From assembly GCF_023544465.1 (NCBI RefSeq), contig NZ_JALPVL010000002.1:765733-829732 (forward strand): a stretch of DNA of 64,000 nucleotides. The letters are read 5' to 3'. This DNA comes from Paractinoplanes maris. Its GTDB lineage: Bacteria > Actinomycetota > Actinomycetes > Mycobacteriales > Micromonosporaceae. A model generated the notes under the pieces. The model saw only the letters and a program-made list of their open reading frames with translations, was not told where the DNA came from and did not search any database. Made by a program: the position numbers and the translations under genes. Positions 46,393 to 55,740 of this stretch are shown one piece after another. Within the stretch, counting starts at the first letter, position 1, and every line of letters starts with the position of its first letter.

Positions 46393-48690
46393 TCAGGCCC
46401 GAGGGCCGTACGAGATCGGGTCGGTCCAGTCGATGCCGGGACCCTGCGCGATGCTCGGGAACAGCAGCGCCACGCCGGACGAGTCCTTGGCCAGCAGCGA
46501 GTCGCGGCCGGTCGCAGCCGAGCGCACGGCGGCCAGGTCACGGTTGCCCCACCCGGTGCCGGCCTTGTCGATCACCACGCCGTCGTCGAGCGCACCACTC
46601 GCCGTACCGGGGTAGATCCGCAGCTTGCCGGTGGCCGTCTCGACCGTGACCAGGTCGAGATAGCTGTCCTCGTTGAACTTGCCGGTGATGTTCTGCTTGC
46701 AGCAACCCCAGCCCCGGCCGACCAGTGTGCCGGTGTTGCTGAAAGCGCCCCCGGCGGCGGTCTGCGGAAACTTGGACCACAAGTTCGTCGACGTCTCGAT
46801 GGCATACAACGCCGGATACGTGTCGTCGTCGAGCTTCGCCACGGTCATGTCCCGGTACCCGCCCCAGCCGGTGCCGATCTGACCCTTGCCGGTCAGGGCA
46901 CCGGTGGTGGTGCCGGTGTAGAGCAGCAGCTGACCGGAGTCGGTGAGGACGAGCAGGTCGTCGACGGCGTCCCGGTCGACCCGGCCGACCACCAGTTCCT
47001 TGTACGTGCTCCAGGTGCTCGACAAGCGAGCCGGCGAACCCCAGGTGCCGGCCGTCGTTCCGGGGAACAGCCAGCCCACGCCCTCGGCGTCGATCCCGAT
47101 CAGATCCGGGTTGCTGTTGCCGTTGAACTCGCCGCTGACCAGGCGCACCATGTCGAACGGCTGGCGCTGCCACGCGGTGCCGGCCAGTGTGGTCCGGTCG
47201 GCCCAGCCGCCCTCAGCGGTGCGCTTGTGCACGTACAGGGTGCCGGAGGCGGAGTCGATCGAGAGCAGCCCGTCGAGGCCGGTGCTGTCGAACTTGCCCG
47301 CGGCCAGGTCGGACGCGCCACCCCAGGTGGTGCCGGCGTCGAGCACCACGGCCTCGGCGGGCCGGCCGTTGGCCGTTCCGGCGTAGAGCCGCAGCCGGCC
47401 GGTGGCCGAGTCGACCGTGACCACATCGGGGTACGCGTCGCTGTTGAACTTGCCGAAGGTGTTCTGCTTGCAGCAACTCCACCCGCCGCCGACCGATGTG
47501 CCCGTGGTCGAGAAGGCGCCGCCCGCGGCGGTCTGCGGGAACTTGAGCCAGCTGCCGGTCGCCGTCTCGATGGCATACAGGGCGTCGGAGGTGTCGCCAC
47601 CGGTCCGGCCGAGCGCCAGGTCGCGGTAGCCGCCGTACCCGGCGCCGATCTGACCCTTGCCGGTCAGGCCGCCGGCTGCGGTGCCCGTGTAGAGGAGCAG
47701 CTGACCGGAGTCGGTGAGGATCAGCAGGTCGTCGTAGGCGTCGCGGTCAACCCGGCCGACCACCATTTCCTTGTACGTGCTCCACGTGCTCGACAGCCGC
47801 GCCGGCGTGCTCCACGTCGAGGCCGACGTGCTGCGATACCACCAGCCCGCGCCGTACGTGTCGACCCCGATCACATCCTGGAAGCCGTCCCGGGTGAACT
47901 CGCCGAGCACGACCTTCCGCAGGCCGGCCGGACGAGCCGAGATGTTCGACGTGATCCACCCGGCCAGGTCGTCGACCCGGGTCTCGTAGCCCTCACCGCG
48001 GGTCTCCGAAGCCGGCTCGCCGACACAACCCTTCTGCCACGACGAGTCGCTGATCCCGACCAGCTCCACGCCGCCCGCGACCTCACGGAACGCCGGCCCG
48101 CCGGAGTCGCCCTTGCAGAGCGTCGCGCCGGCGGACGCACCCACGACTTCCACTGCGGAATCGGTGACCGACTGCACGGTGAACGTGCCGGCGTGCAACC
48201 GGGGCGGCACCCACTCGGTCGCAGTACGCCCGAACCCGGCGATCCGCAGCGTGTCGCCGGCGGCCGGTGCGCTCTTGCTGATCGGCGCCGGGGTGACACC
48301 GGTGACCGCTCCCGACAGCTGGGCGAGCACCACATTGCGGTCCGGGTGCGGAACCAGCCTGGTGACGTTCAGTCGTCTGCCGGCCGTGGTCGACACGTCG
48401 GTCCGTCCCACCACCACGGTGGCCGGTCGCGTAGGCGTCGCCGCCGTCACCGGCGCAGTGCCCTCGGCGAAGCACTCCTTGGCCGTGACCACCCATTGCG
48501 GCGCGATCAGCGCACCGCTGCAGCTCTGGACATCGCCGAAACTGACCTTGGCCACAAAAGGCAGAGCCCCGTCGGCAACTTCATCGGCCCCAGCCAGAGC
48601 CAGAGCCGAGCCACCCCCGAGAAAACTCGCCGCGAGCGCCGCGGTGATCAGGCAACTCCCCCATGCATGCGCACGTTTGCGCACAGTCAC
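46393..48690 (-). CDS. Secreted trypsin-fold pseudo-protease with FG-GAP/VCBS repeats
   Basis: 765 residues. Signal peptide to ALA (~33); S1 trypsin-like domain (~38-250); then FG-GAP/VCBS-like repeats (~260-760) in two near-identical halves with WSTPARLSSTWSTYKEMVV, DDLLILTDSGQLLLYTG and GGWSCCKQNTFGKFNSDAYP motifs. Ser196 in CKGDSGGP is kept, but the His position reads TAKEC (E72 for His) and the Asp position reads RNVVLAQL (N119). So the catalytic triad is incomplete. Probably a binding protein on the cell surface or in the medium. Terminator follows. Confidence 0.85.
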   Translation of the reverse strand: MTVRKRAHAWGSCLITAALAASFLGGGSALALAGADEVADGALPFVAKVSFGDVQSCSGALIAPQWVVTAKECFAEGTAPVTAATPTRPATVVVGRTDVSTTAGRRLNVTRLVPHPDRNVVLAQLSGAVTGVTPAPISKSAPAAGDTLRIAGFGRTATEWVPPRLHAGTFTVQSVTDSAVEVVGASAGATLCKGDSGGPAFREVAGGVELVGISDSSWQKGCVGEPASETRGEGYETRVDDLAGWITSNISARPAGLRKVVLGEFTRDGFQDVIGVDTYGAGWWYRSTSASTWSTPARLSSTWSTYKEMVVGRVDRDAYDDLLILTDSGQLLLYTGTAAGGLTGKGQIGAGYGGYRDLALGRTGGDTSDALYAIETATGSWLKFPQTAAGGAFSTTGTSVGGGWSCCKQNTFGKFNSDAYPDVVTVDSATGRLRLYAGTANGRPAEAVVLDAGTTWGGASDLAAGKFDSTGLDGLLSIDSASGTLYVHKRTAEGGWADRTTLAGTAWQRQPFDMVRLVSGEFNGNSNPDLIGIDAEGVGWLFPGTTAGTWGSPARLSSTWSTYKELVVGRVDRDAVDDLLVLTDSGQLLLYTGTTTGALTGKGQIGTGWGGYRDMTVAKLDDDTYPALYAIETSTNLWSKFPQTAAGGAFSNTGTLVGRGWGCCKQNITGKFNEDSYLDLVTVETATGKLRIYPGTASGALDDGVVIDKAGTGWGNRDLAAVRSAATGRDSLLAKDSSGVALLFPSIAQGPGIDWTDPISYGPRA

Positions 48691-48850
48691 TCCCTCTGCT
48701 CAGAAGCGGTGAACTCAGACGACCCTCTTCACGCGGCAGAGTAGTTGATCGATCTCTCACACACCCTCTCATCGAGGGTGACTGATTTAACACTCCCTGA
48801 TGACGTCACCGACCGGCCGCCACCGATCTCCCGAGCCGAGGGCGATCCGC

Positions 48851-50299
48851 TCAGACTGACCAGGCGCGAACGATGTCGTCCGGCCCCCAGACCAGATCAA
48901 CGGCATCCGCAGCAAGGTCAACTCCCGATCGGCTGACGACGACCAAGCCGCTGGCGCCGGGTTGGAAGCCCGGAATTACGGGAGCGTGGCGGCGCAGTTC
49001 GTCGAGATGATGCCGGTCGAACGGGCCGTCCTGCCACTTGATGGACCCGGCGAACGCGATGCGCGAAGCGACCGGGGCGCGGTCGGCGCCGACCAGGTCG
49101 ACCTCCGGGTTCGCTTGCCGATTCCACCAGGCGCCGACTTCCCACGTGTCAGCCCACGGCAGTGTCCCGGCGCCGGCGGCGATGGCCAGCGCATCACGGA
49201 TGATCGGTTCGACGGCGTTGCCCCGCCATGAGGACCAGCGTGCTTCGAGAATGCGGCGGGCGGCGGCAGTCCGGTCGCGCAAGAGCAGCTGATGCACATC
49301 GCGGAGGACGGCGAGGTAGAACCGCAGATTGCTGTCCGCGACCCGGTATTGGGCCAGTTTGCTCGGCTTGGTGGACAGCGGCTTGTCGACGGCGAGAATC
49401 TGCTTCTCGTCGACGAGCCGATGGAGCAGCGGAGACAAAGTGCCGGAGCTGACCGGTCCACCTCGGTCGCCCGCGGCCGCGGCGATGTTGCTGAACGTGC
49501 GACTGCCGGTTCCACCGACGGCTTCCAGAACGCGCCGAGCTGTATCCGGGGCGGAAAACTCCGATGCCAGAGATTGTTCGGGAACGGTGAACAACGCCGA
49601 GGTCTTGTTGTCGATCTCCGCCTGCAGGAACTCGAGCGGGAGCGCGCCGGGAGTCCATTCCAGACAGATGCCCGGCAGTCCACCCGTGATCAGGTGAGCA
49701 TCGATGGCCTCCGCACCGCCCAGCCCGGTCACGGCAGCGGTTTCCGCAAGGTTGAACGGGCCAAGGACCAGGTTGGCGGCTCTGCCGTAGAACGGCCGGT
49801 CGTACTCGGTGAACCGCTGCATCATGTGCAGGTCACTCCCGAGTAACAGCAGCAGAACAGGCTTGCGGGAAACAAGACGGTCCCAGGCAACCTGCAGATG
49901 CCCGTCGAATGTCGGGTCCTGCTCCGAGACCCAGGGCAGTTCGTCGAACACGACGATGCTCGGCGTTTCGGGCAGTACGCCGGCGAGGACCCGCAGCATG
50001 TCTCCCCAACCGCCCGCAGGCGGCTGAGAGGGTAGAAGGTCACGGCCGGTCGTGGTCGGCAACGACGAATCCCGCAGAGCACTGAGGAAGTGGCCGACCA
50101 ATTCGGTGCTCGACGCGCCTTTGACAGCCGTATAGAAGCAGTACGGCAGCCCCGCCCGGTCGCACAGCTCCTGCACCAGCCGCGATTTTCCGACCTGCCG
50201 ACGTCCACGGATGGCCACGGAGCGGCCTTCGCCCGTGCGCTGTACGCGGTCCACTTCCCGGCCGAGTAGATCCAGCTCGGCGCGCCGGCCTACAAACAT
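48851..50299 (-). CDS. AAA ATPase with C-terminal DUF234 domain
   Basis: 482 residues. Begins MFVGRRAELDLLGREVDRVQ; Walker A RGRRQVGKSRLV (~30-40), Walker B SIVVFDELPWVSEQDP, sensor LLLLLGSDLHMM. A winged-helix region (~245-310) is followed by DUF234, a degenerate nuclease-like fold with NPEVDLVGADR and AFAGSIKWQD (E/D-x-K pattern). These archaeal-type ATPases are of unknown role, often near mobile or defence genes. ATG at 50299 has GGAGGGG upstream; the longer frame is rejected. Confidence 0.85.
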   Translation of the reverse strand: MFVGRRAELDLLGREVDRVQRTGEGRSVAIRGRRQVGKSRLVQELCDRAGLPYCFYTAVKGASSTELVGHFLSALRDSSLPTTTGRDLLPSQPPAGGWGDMLRVLAGVLPETPSIVVFDELPWVSEQDPTFDGHLQVAWDRLVSRKPVLLLLLGSDLHMMQRFTEYDRPFYGRAANLVLGPFNLAETAAVTGLGGAEAIDAHLITGGLPGICLEWTPGALPLEFLQAEIDNKTSALFTVPEQSLASEFSAPDTARRVLEAVGGTGSRTFSNIAAAAGDRGGPVSSGTLSPLLHRLVDEKQILAVDKPLSTKPSKLAQYRVADSNLRFYLAVLRDVHQLLLRDRTAAARRILEARWSSWRGNAVEPIIRDALAIAAGAGTLPWADTWEVGAWWNRQANPEVDLVGADRAPVASRIAFAGSIKWQDGPFDRHHLDELRRHAPVIPGFQPGASGLVVVSRSGVDLAADAVDLVWGPDDIVRAWSV

Positions 50300-50412
50300 C
50301 GGCCCCTCCGAAGCTAGATTGAATCTTACTTCGGAGTAGTCTACCTCTACGTCACTGCGTCGCCTGCAAGCTTGGGAAGACGACGTCAGCCGGGACGGTG
50401 CCTGGGGGACGA

Positions 50413-51348
50413 CTACTTGTCGGCCCACTCCCGCCAGGCGGCTTTCCACTCTTGATGGACGTCGCGCTTCCAGGCTTCCTGGGCGGCACGGCTCGGCACG
50501 TCGGCTTCGAGGCCCGTGCCGTAGAGCAATGTCTCGCCGATGGCGCGGCGACGCCGGGACGGGTCGTCGCGGAACCAGTCGGCCTCGTGGTGCAGGGTGC
50601 CGAGCTGCGACATCATGGCGCTGACGGCGTCACCGGCGTCGGCCTCGGGGGCGTCGCTCAGTTCGATCTGGCGCTGCACGGCGGCTGCCCACAGGGCCGT
50701 CCAATAGCTCGGCAGGGTCGGCTCGGGTCCGCCCTCGGCCATCCAGCGCGCGTGTTCGGCGGCGTTGGCCACCACCGCCTCGGCCAGGGCCTGGTGCGGC
50801 TCGCGGCCCAGCCCGGCCGGGAGCGGCTCGGGCTCGCGGTGCACGAAATCGGGTGGCGTGCGCAGCCGGTCGAGCATCGGCTGAGGATCGGTGATCGTCT
50901 CGACGGCCAGCTCGCCAGGATGCCAGTCGTGCCCCACGACAGTGATCTCGAGTTCGTCCCAGGCGCCGCGGACGAGCCACCAGTGCTCGCCGGCACGCAG
51001 CCTGCGGGCCTCCACCCCGGTGCCGTTCACGAGCAGGACGGCCGGGCTCTCCGCCCACTCGAAATCGGCGAATCGATCCCCGCCACGCCGGACGTGGTGT
51101 TCGAGGGTTTCGCGCAGGGCGTTGGGCTCGGCCCGGGAGGTCTCGACCTCGGCCGCCCGCCCGTAGGCCACCTGCACTGCGACGAGCCGATCGTCGGTGG
51201 TGTGGAGCCCGCCGAACGTCTCCTCGGCCGGCCTGAGCCGGGTGACCAGCCCGAATACCGGCATGTCGCTCCCGGCGAGCGCGCGGCGCAGGTGCTCGGC
51301 CTGCCGGGCGAAGAGCTCGTCCCGCCCGATCGATCCGCCGAATTCCAT
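50413..51348 (-). CDS. Hypothetical protein
   Basis: 311 residues, no signal or membrane segment. Residues 1-140 look alpha/beta (FGLVTRLRPAEETFGGLH, LLVNGTGVEARRLRAGEHWW), the rest helical with Trp-rich C-terminal EWKAAWREWADK. Family not recognised. ATG at 51348 with GGGG upstream; a 636-codon extension upstream runs antisense through the next gene and is rejected. Divergent from the RHIM-like membrane protein gene. Confidence 0.7.
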   Translation of the reverse strand: MEFGGSIGRDELFARQAEHLRRALAGSDMPVFGLVTRLRPAEETFGGLHTTDDRLVAVQVAYGRAAEVETSRAEPNALRETLEHHVRRGGDRFADFEWAESPAVLLVNGTGVEARRLRAGEHWWLVRGAWDELEITVVGHDWHPGELAVETITDPQPMLDRLRTPPDFVHREPEPLPAGLGREPHQALAEAVVANAAEHARWMAEGGPEPTLPSYWTALWAAAVQRQIELSDAPEADAGDAVSAMMSQLGTLHHEADWFRDDPSRRRRAIGETLLYGTGLEADVPSRAAQEAWKRDVHQEWKAAWREWADK

Positions 51349-51543
51349 GACCCCATTGTGGCAGTGCCGACCGCGCCGGCACTGCCACGTCGTAACCCTG
51401 CGTCGAACTGGAACAACGTCCAGAACAACACTTTCGCCTGACGACGGGAGTCTGTCCGGAATCGACTGTTCGGCCGGTTCCGAGCCGCACGGACGGTGGC
51501 CTTCAATGGTGTGCCGCCTGAGGACTCCCAGGAAGGTGGACAG

Positions 51544-52431
51544 ATGTCGCCCGACGACGAGCACTCGAACACTCCTTCCGTGGATGCTCGCCACTCCCAG
51601 GGTGTGCAGGTGGGCACCGGCAACACGCAGATCATCAATCATCGCGGCCTGGTCGCCGTGGTCATGGCCAGCTTGGCCGTCGTGGCTCTCGCCATCGCCG
51701 GCGGCATCTACCTGGCCCGCGACGGGACAGGCCCGCGCGCCGGCAGCGCCAAGGCCGAGGCGACGGCACCGACCGCACCCGATCCCTTCCTGTACGTCGC
51801 CACGGGTAACGGGCTGCACCTGTCCCGGCAGCAGACCTGTGACGGTCTCTTCGGCCTGTGCCTCGGGCAGACCATCGACTTCGCCCTTCAAGCCTTCGGC
51901 CCCTCGGAGGCGGATGGCTATCCGCAGGCCGGCGGCAACGAGGGCGGCCGGACCGAGGTGTGCCACGGCTGGACGCCCAAGCAGATCGACCTGATCACCG
52001 TCTGCGCGGCCGACGGGGCCATCGAGATGATCCGGGTGGACTCCTCGTCCGCCTCGCCGATGCGCATCGCGGCGCCGGAGGGGAACACCGTCACCCTGGC
52101 CGAACTGGCCAAGGAAGAGGCAGCCGCGGTGACGGCCAAACTGGGGGACAAACCGTACTCGTCGGAATATCTCACCGGTGAGGGAGAAAGCATCTTCAGC
52201 TTCTCCTGGTATCTGAAACCGCCGCCGGACGGCCCCTCCGACACGGTCATGCACCTGATCGGCCGGCTCCCCCAGTTCCCGTCCGATCTGCCGGAGCCGT
52301 GCCCGGGGCAGACCGAGATCCACTACCCGTACAACTCGCTGCTCCCGCTGAGCGCCAAGGCCACGATCATGACGGTCGAAGTGACGACAACCGACTACGC
52401 GCTGCGCGGCGAGTCACCCGTACCCTGCTGA
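51544..52431 (+). CDS. Single-pass membrane protein with RHIM-like amyloid motif
   Basis: 295 residues. Cytosolic N-terminus (1-33) contains GVQVGTGNTQIINH (residues 20-33), matching the (I/V)Q(V/I)G-x2-N core of RHIM and bacterial amyloid signalling motifs. One membrane helix (~36-56) and an extracytoplasmic domain (~75-295) with four cysteines in pairs (QQTCDGLFGLCLG, EVCHGW, TVCAADG). ATG at 51544 follows AGGAAGGTGG; a GTG at 51496 is less likely. Function inferred: an outside-to-inside signal by induced assembly. Confidence 0.75.
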   Translation: MSPDDEHSNTPSVDARHSQGVQVGTGNTQIINHRGLVAVVMASLAVVALAIAGGIYLARDGTGPRAGSAKAEATAPTAPDPFLYVATGNGLHLSRQQTCDGLFGLCLGQTIDFALQAFGPSEADGYPQAGGNEGGRTEVCHGWTPKQIDLITVCAADGAIEMIRVDSSSASPMRIAAPEGNTVTLAELAKEEAAAVTAKLGDKPYSSEYLTGEGESIFSFSWYLKPPPDGPSDTVMHLIGRLPQFPSDLPEPCPGQTEIHYPYNSLLPLSAKATIMTVEVTTTDYALRGESPVPC

Positions 52432-52768
52432 GCCGGCGCACGCCGCTCCCTCAAGGCTGTTAGCTGAGGCGGCGAGCGCGCCCACCGTAACCGGGGTCTG
52501 GGGGGTCGACCACGGGTGGAAAGAGAGTGGGCCGCCGGGACCCGAACCCCGAACCTATGGATCAAAAGTCCGCTCAATAACGTGCCGGAACGTGATGAGC
52601 TGTGACCGGCGTGAGTGTTTCCGTTGGTCACGGCTCGCGTGTCGTGATGATTCGTGCCGGGACTGTCGCGCCCAGTTCAGCGCGTCCGTGGCCACCGTGT
52701 GACCACTTGGTGCCCAGCTACTCGCCTGTGGCCGGCCGCTTCGGTTGCTTGGCGCGCGCTGTGCACCG
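52432..52768. other. Intergenic region containing the distal att copy
   Basis: 337 bases with no supported gene. Contains the tRNA-Lys 3'-end copy at 52527-52571 and marks the left boundary of the island. Confidence 0.6.
52527..52571 (-). other. Attachment site copy of tRNA-Lys 3' half
   Basis: 45 bases match 57061-57106, the 3' half of tRNA-Lys on the minus strand including T-arm and anticodon loop, at about 43 of 46 aligned positions: one G lost, TCG to CCG, ATT to ATC. The acceptor 5' half and D-arm are absent. This is the expected att duplication of an element inserted at the tRNA 3' end. Confidence 0.85.
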
Positions 52769-53033
52769 GTGACCGGTGAGCGGGGCGAGCACCGTGCCCC
52801 GCCGCTGCAGGCCTCCCCCGGCGACGAGGACCGTCTGACCGACGTCGAGGTGTGGCTGGAGGCCGTTCCCGAGGACGCGGCGGGCGCCACGGTGCCCGCG
52901 GGAACCTTCGTCCTGCTGAGCCTCGAGCAGTCCCGGCGACCGGCACCGGTACGTCTTCGGTGCCGGTCGGGCCGCGCAGCTTTCCCGGCTGCTCCGGCGG
53001 CTGGCCGAGCTGGCCCGGGCGGGTGCCCGATGA
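52769..53033 (+). pseudogene. Frameshifted small gene of the integrative element
   Basis: From GTG 52769: VTGERGEHRAPPLQ, LTDVEVWLEAVPED, FVLLSLEQ; then a shift near 52930 into a frame encoding YVFGAGRAAQLSRLLRRL, LAELARAGAR and a TGA at 53031-53033. The second frame's stop overlaps the next ATG as ATGA, which supports it as the original end. Unknown function. Confidence 0.45.
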
Positions 53034-53401
53034 CCGCCCTTGTGATCACCGTGCTCCGCTTTGTCGCGGCCGGCATGCGCATCCTGGACGCCACGGACCA
53101 GACCCGGAACGCCGAGACCCGACGCACTTTCACCGCTCTCCAGGGGCTCCTGTGGTTGCGTCACGTAGAACGCCGGATGTGTTTCAGGATCGCGGGTACG
53201 CATGCGTCCCTGCCTGCTGAAACATCCGCGCCGGGTGCGTCAGCTTTGTTCCAGTCGGTGCGCCACCGGCCCAGTTCTGGAGGCATCGTCATCGTGGGAG
53301 ACCTGACGCAGATGACGGTCGCGCCGCATGGCGTTTCGCCGACCGTACGAGAGGCGGCCCAGCAGTTGCGGCGGCCGCCAACTCGGCCGGTGTTTCCGTG
53401 A
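53030..53401 (+). CDS. Small hypothetical protein of the element
   Basis: 123 codons from ATG 53030. The first ~50 residues (MTALVITVLRFVAAGMRIL, ALQGLLWLRHVERR) look like a membrane/amphipathic segment typical of element-borne small proteins; the C-terminal half looks non-native and may contain a separate start. Low confidence in the 3' part. Confidence 0.4.
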   Translation: MTALVITVLRFVAAGMRILDATDQTRNAETRRTFTALQGLLWLRHVERRMCFRIAGTHASLPAETSAPGASALFQSVRHRPSSGGIVIVGDLTQMTVAPHGVSPTVREAAQQLRRPPTRPVFP

Positions 53402-53817
53402 TCAACAGATGCGACGCAGCGATCAGGGCGAGGTCCATGATGGCGCGTAAGACGACGATCGACGCGGAAGAGGCGCGGCGCCGGGTGAGTGACCACCGGC
53501 GTCGCCGGCACACGGTGACCCGAGCTGTCGCCGGTCAGCGGTCGGTCGTCTGGTCGTCGTCGGGGGGCCGGCCGGAGCGGCTGCCACCCGTACTCGACGA
53601 GTCCCGGCACGGAGCAGTGGCCGAGCCGGCAGCGTCAGGTCGACCGGGTAGACGATCGGTCCGGTCGGCGGCTGGGCTGGGCCCGGTCGATCCGGTAGCA
53701 CCAGCGGGGCGCCGCAACACCATGGTGTTGTGGCGCCCCGATACTCGCCCCGTTAAGGCGCCGGCGGGCTGGCTGCAGATGAGCTGGAGTCGCCGGACTG
53801 CTGCCTCAACGCTCTGA
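53312..53817 (+). pseudogene. Possible frameshifted small gene
   Basis: ATG 53312: TVAPHGVSPTVREAAQQL, then the missing of one G near 53365 would restore AAAANSAGVSVINRCDAA, MMARKTTIDAEEARRRVSDH. Both halves have helical, native-looking composition. The end of the frame after ~53560 is Pro/Arg rich and uncertain; it also runs antisense to the DUF4145 remnant. Confidence 0.3.
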
Positions 53818-54004
53818 CCTTCGCCAATCGCGCGGGTGCCTGGAACACCTCTTGCAGTACTTCGTCCATGAGGGTCAAGACGCCTTCAGCTTCCTCCGCC
53901 GATACCGGGTCGGCGAAGTCGCCGTGAGCCACGTTGTTGCCCCAGAATCGGATCTCGTGGGCCATCTCTGCGGTGGATGGGCGGAGGGAGCTGTTGGAGA
54001 TCAC
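53753..54004 (-). pseudogene. DUF4145 C-terminal remnant
   Basis: About 83 codons with the pattern AHEIRFWGNNVAHGDFAD, SAEEAEGVLTLMDEVLQEVF, PARLAKVRAL, as in the C-terminal half of DUF4145 proteins. The frame remains open upstream to ~54090 (SNELPRLHRV) but the N-terminal domain is missing, so likely truncated. DUF4145 occurs in restriction and defence contexts. Confidence 0.6.
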
Positions 54005-54148
54005 CCGGTGTAGCCGTGGGAGCTCGTTGCTGCGGGCGCCGACGTGACCCCGTGGGCCGACGAGCGGGCAGAGATAGCCTTGGACCAGCGGGGCGGGCGG
54101 TTGTAGCGGCCGGCCGCCCCACCCTGACCGCTACCAGGGAGCACCGAT

Positions 54149-55342
54149 ATGCCGCGCCGTGCCGTGCCGATCGACCCGTCGATCGGCGAGCGTATCCAGA
54201 CCCGTCGAGACCTGCGCGGGTGGAGCATCCGTCATGCCGCCAGCCGAGCTGGAATCGCCCACACCACCTGGTCCCGCATCGAGAAAGGCGAGCTCCGCAC
54301 CGATCGCTACATGATCGCGGACATCGCTGCGGCACTGGAATGCTCGATCACCGACCTGACTGGCCAGCCGTACGCACCCGCAGACCGGCAGCTTGAGTCC
54401 GCGCACATTGCCTCCGAGCGGCTGTGGCAGGCCATGATGGCCCTCCCGCTGGACGAGCCACCGTCGGCCGGAGAAGAGGCGACTGCAGATCTTTGGCGGG
54501 AGTCCGAGCTGATCCGCGACCTCTACGCGCGCACCGACTACGCCGGCGCTCTCAGCCGCCTGGTCGCCCTGGTCCCGGCGCTCCACACAGCCGCCCACGG
54601 TCCCGACTCGGCTACTGCACTGACTGCGGCTGTCCAGGTCTACGGGGTCGGCATGGGCGCGTTGCTCAGCCTCGGGCACCCCGCTTACGCCTGGCTGGCC
54701 GCCCAGCGGTCCATCGAGGCCGCCCAGCGCCTGGGCGACCCGGCCGCGCTCGCCGTCGCGGCGGTCAACCGAGGTCGGGTCAGCGCGAACACCGGTGCGT
54801 TCGGTCCCGCATTCTCCGCGGTGGACCGAGCCGCCAACGAGCTGGAGCAGCACGCCGACTCCCCGGCCGCCCTGGACGTCCTGGGGTTCACCCACCTGGC
54901 CAGAGCACACCACGCCACCGGGATGAGGGACGAGAGCGCAGCTGCGGGGCACCTGGCCGAGGCCGCCCAACTGGCCGAGCGCACCGGCGAGACCGAAGCG
55001 TGGGATCTTCAGTGGGGGGCGCGCAACGTCGGCTTGTGGACGGTCGCGCACCAGATCGACACCGGGCGGCCCGGTGATGCTGTGGAGACGGCGAGTGGGC
55101 TCGACGTGGCGACGTTGCCGCCGATCAGGCGGGTCAACCTCTACACGGATCTCGCTCGCGCGTTGACCGACGTACGGCGCGACGACGAGGCGGTGCGGAT
55201 GCTGATGACCGCAGAGCGCGTGGCTCCGCAGCACACACGGTCCTCGGCCGCCGCTCGGGAGACGGCACGCGTGCTGCTGCGCAAGTCGCGACGCGCGTCG
55301 ACCGTCCAGGGGTTGTGCGAGCGGATGGGCGTATCGGATTGA
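54149..55342 (+). CDS. XRE-family regulator with TPR-like C-terminal domain
   Basis: 397 residues. HTH_3 domain (~10-70: GERIQTRRDLRGWSIRHAAS, HTTWSRIEKGEL, MIADIAAALECSITDLTG) followed by a helical TPR-like repeat region to the end. Typical of actinomycete regulators with a peptide- or protein-sensing C-terminal domain; often control integrative elements or developmental genes. ATG preceded by GGGAGC nine bases upstream. Intact. Confidence 0.88.
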   Translation: MPRRAVPIDPSIGERIQTRRDLRGWSIRHAASRAGIAHTTWSRIEKGELRTDRYMIADIAAALECSITDLTGQPYAPADRQLESAHIASERLWQAMMALPLDEPPSAGEEATADLWRESELIRDLYARTDYAGALSRLVALVPALHTAAHGPDSATALTAAVQVYGVGMGALLSLGHPAYAWLAAQRSIEAAQRLGDPAALAVAAVNRGRVSANTGAFGPAFSAVDRAANELEQHADSPAALDVLGFTHLARAHHATGMRDESAAAGHLAEAAQLAERTGETEAWDLQWGARNVGLWTVAHQIDTGRPGDAVETASGLDVATLPPIRRVNLYTDLARALTDVRRDDEAVRMLMTAERVAPQHTRSSAAARETARVLLRKSRRASTVQGLCERMGVSD

Positions 55343-55479
55343 TCCCCTGGTGCGTAACCGCACCAGCGCACCGCACTGCAGCTCCTACCGTCCGTAATTG
55401 AAGGCGGCGGGTGTGCGTTCCCCAGTTCCTCGCCCACCGTCTTCACTCTCGGGGTGGCGGACGCAGGAGGCGGATCAGC

Positions 55480-55740
55480 ATGGGACGGCACGGAGGCCCT
55501 TACCAGCACTCTTCTCGCCGATCGTGGTGGCGGCCGTGGCGGAAACGGTGTGACTGCGGCAACCAGCTGCCGTGCGTCGTACGGCAGACCCTCGAACGGC
55601 AGCAGTTCTTCGACCGAACGGCCGCGCCTGACTGGGCCACCGAACGGACCGCCGCCGTCCCGCAGCTACGCGCCAGCCGGCCACCGCTGCGGCTTACCCC
55701 CGGCCAGTCCCACCGGAGCAGCCAAGGCGGCCGGTGGTGA
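55480..55740 (+). CDS. Small Arg-rich Cys-containing element protein
   Basis: 86 residues; MGRHGGPYQHSSRRSWWRPW then KRCDCGNQLPCVV, a possible Zn site of three Cys. AGGAGG lies seven to nine bases upstream. Similar small proteins are common in AICE elements; function unknown. Overlaps the next gene's start region. Confidence 0.65.
   Translation: MGRHGGPYQHSSRRSWWRPWRKRCDCGNQLPCVVRQTLERQQFFDRTAAPDWATERTAAVPQLRASRPPLRLTPGQSHRSSQGGRW

Noticed and set aside
51349..52323. 636-codon extension of the 50413 gene
   Set aside because: The extra codons run antisense through the membrane-protein gene; a supported ATG lies at 51348.
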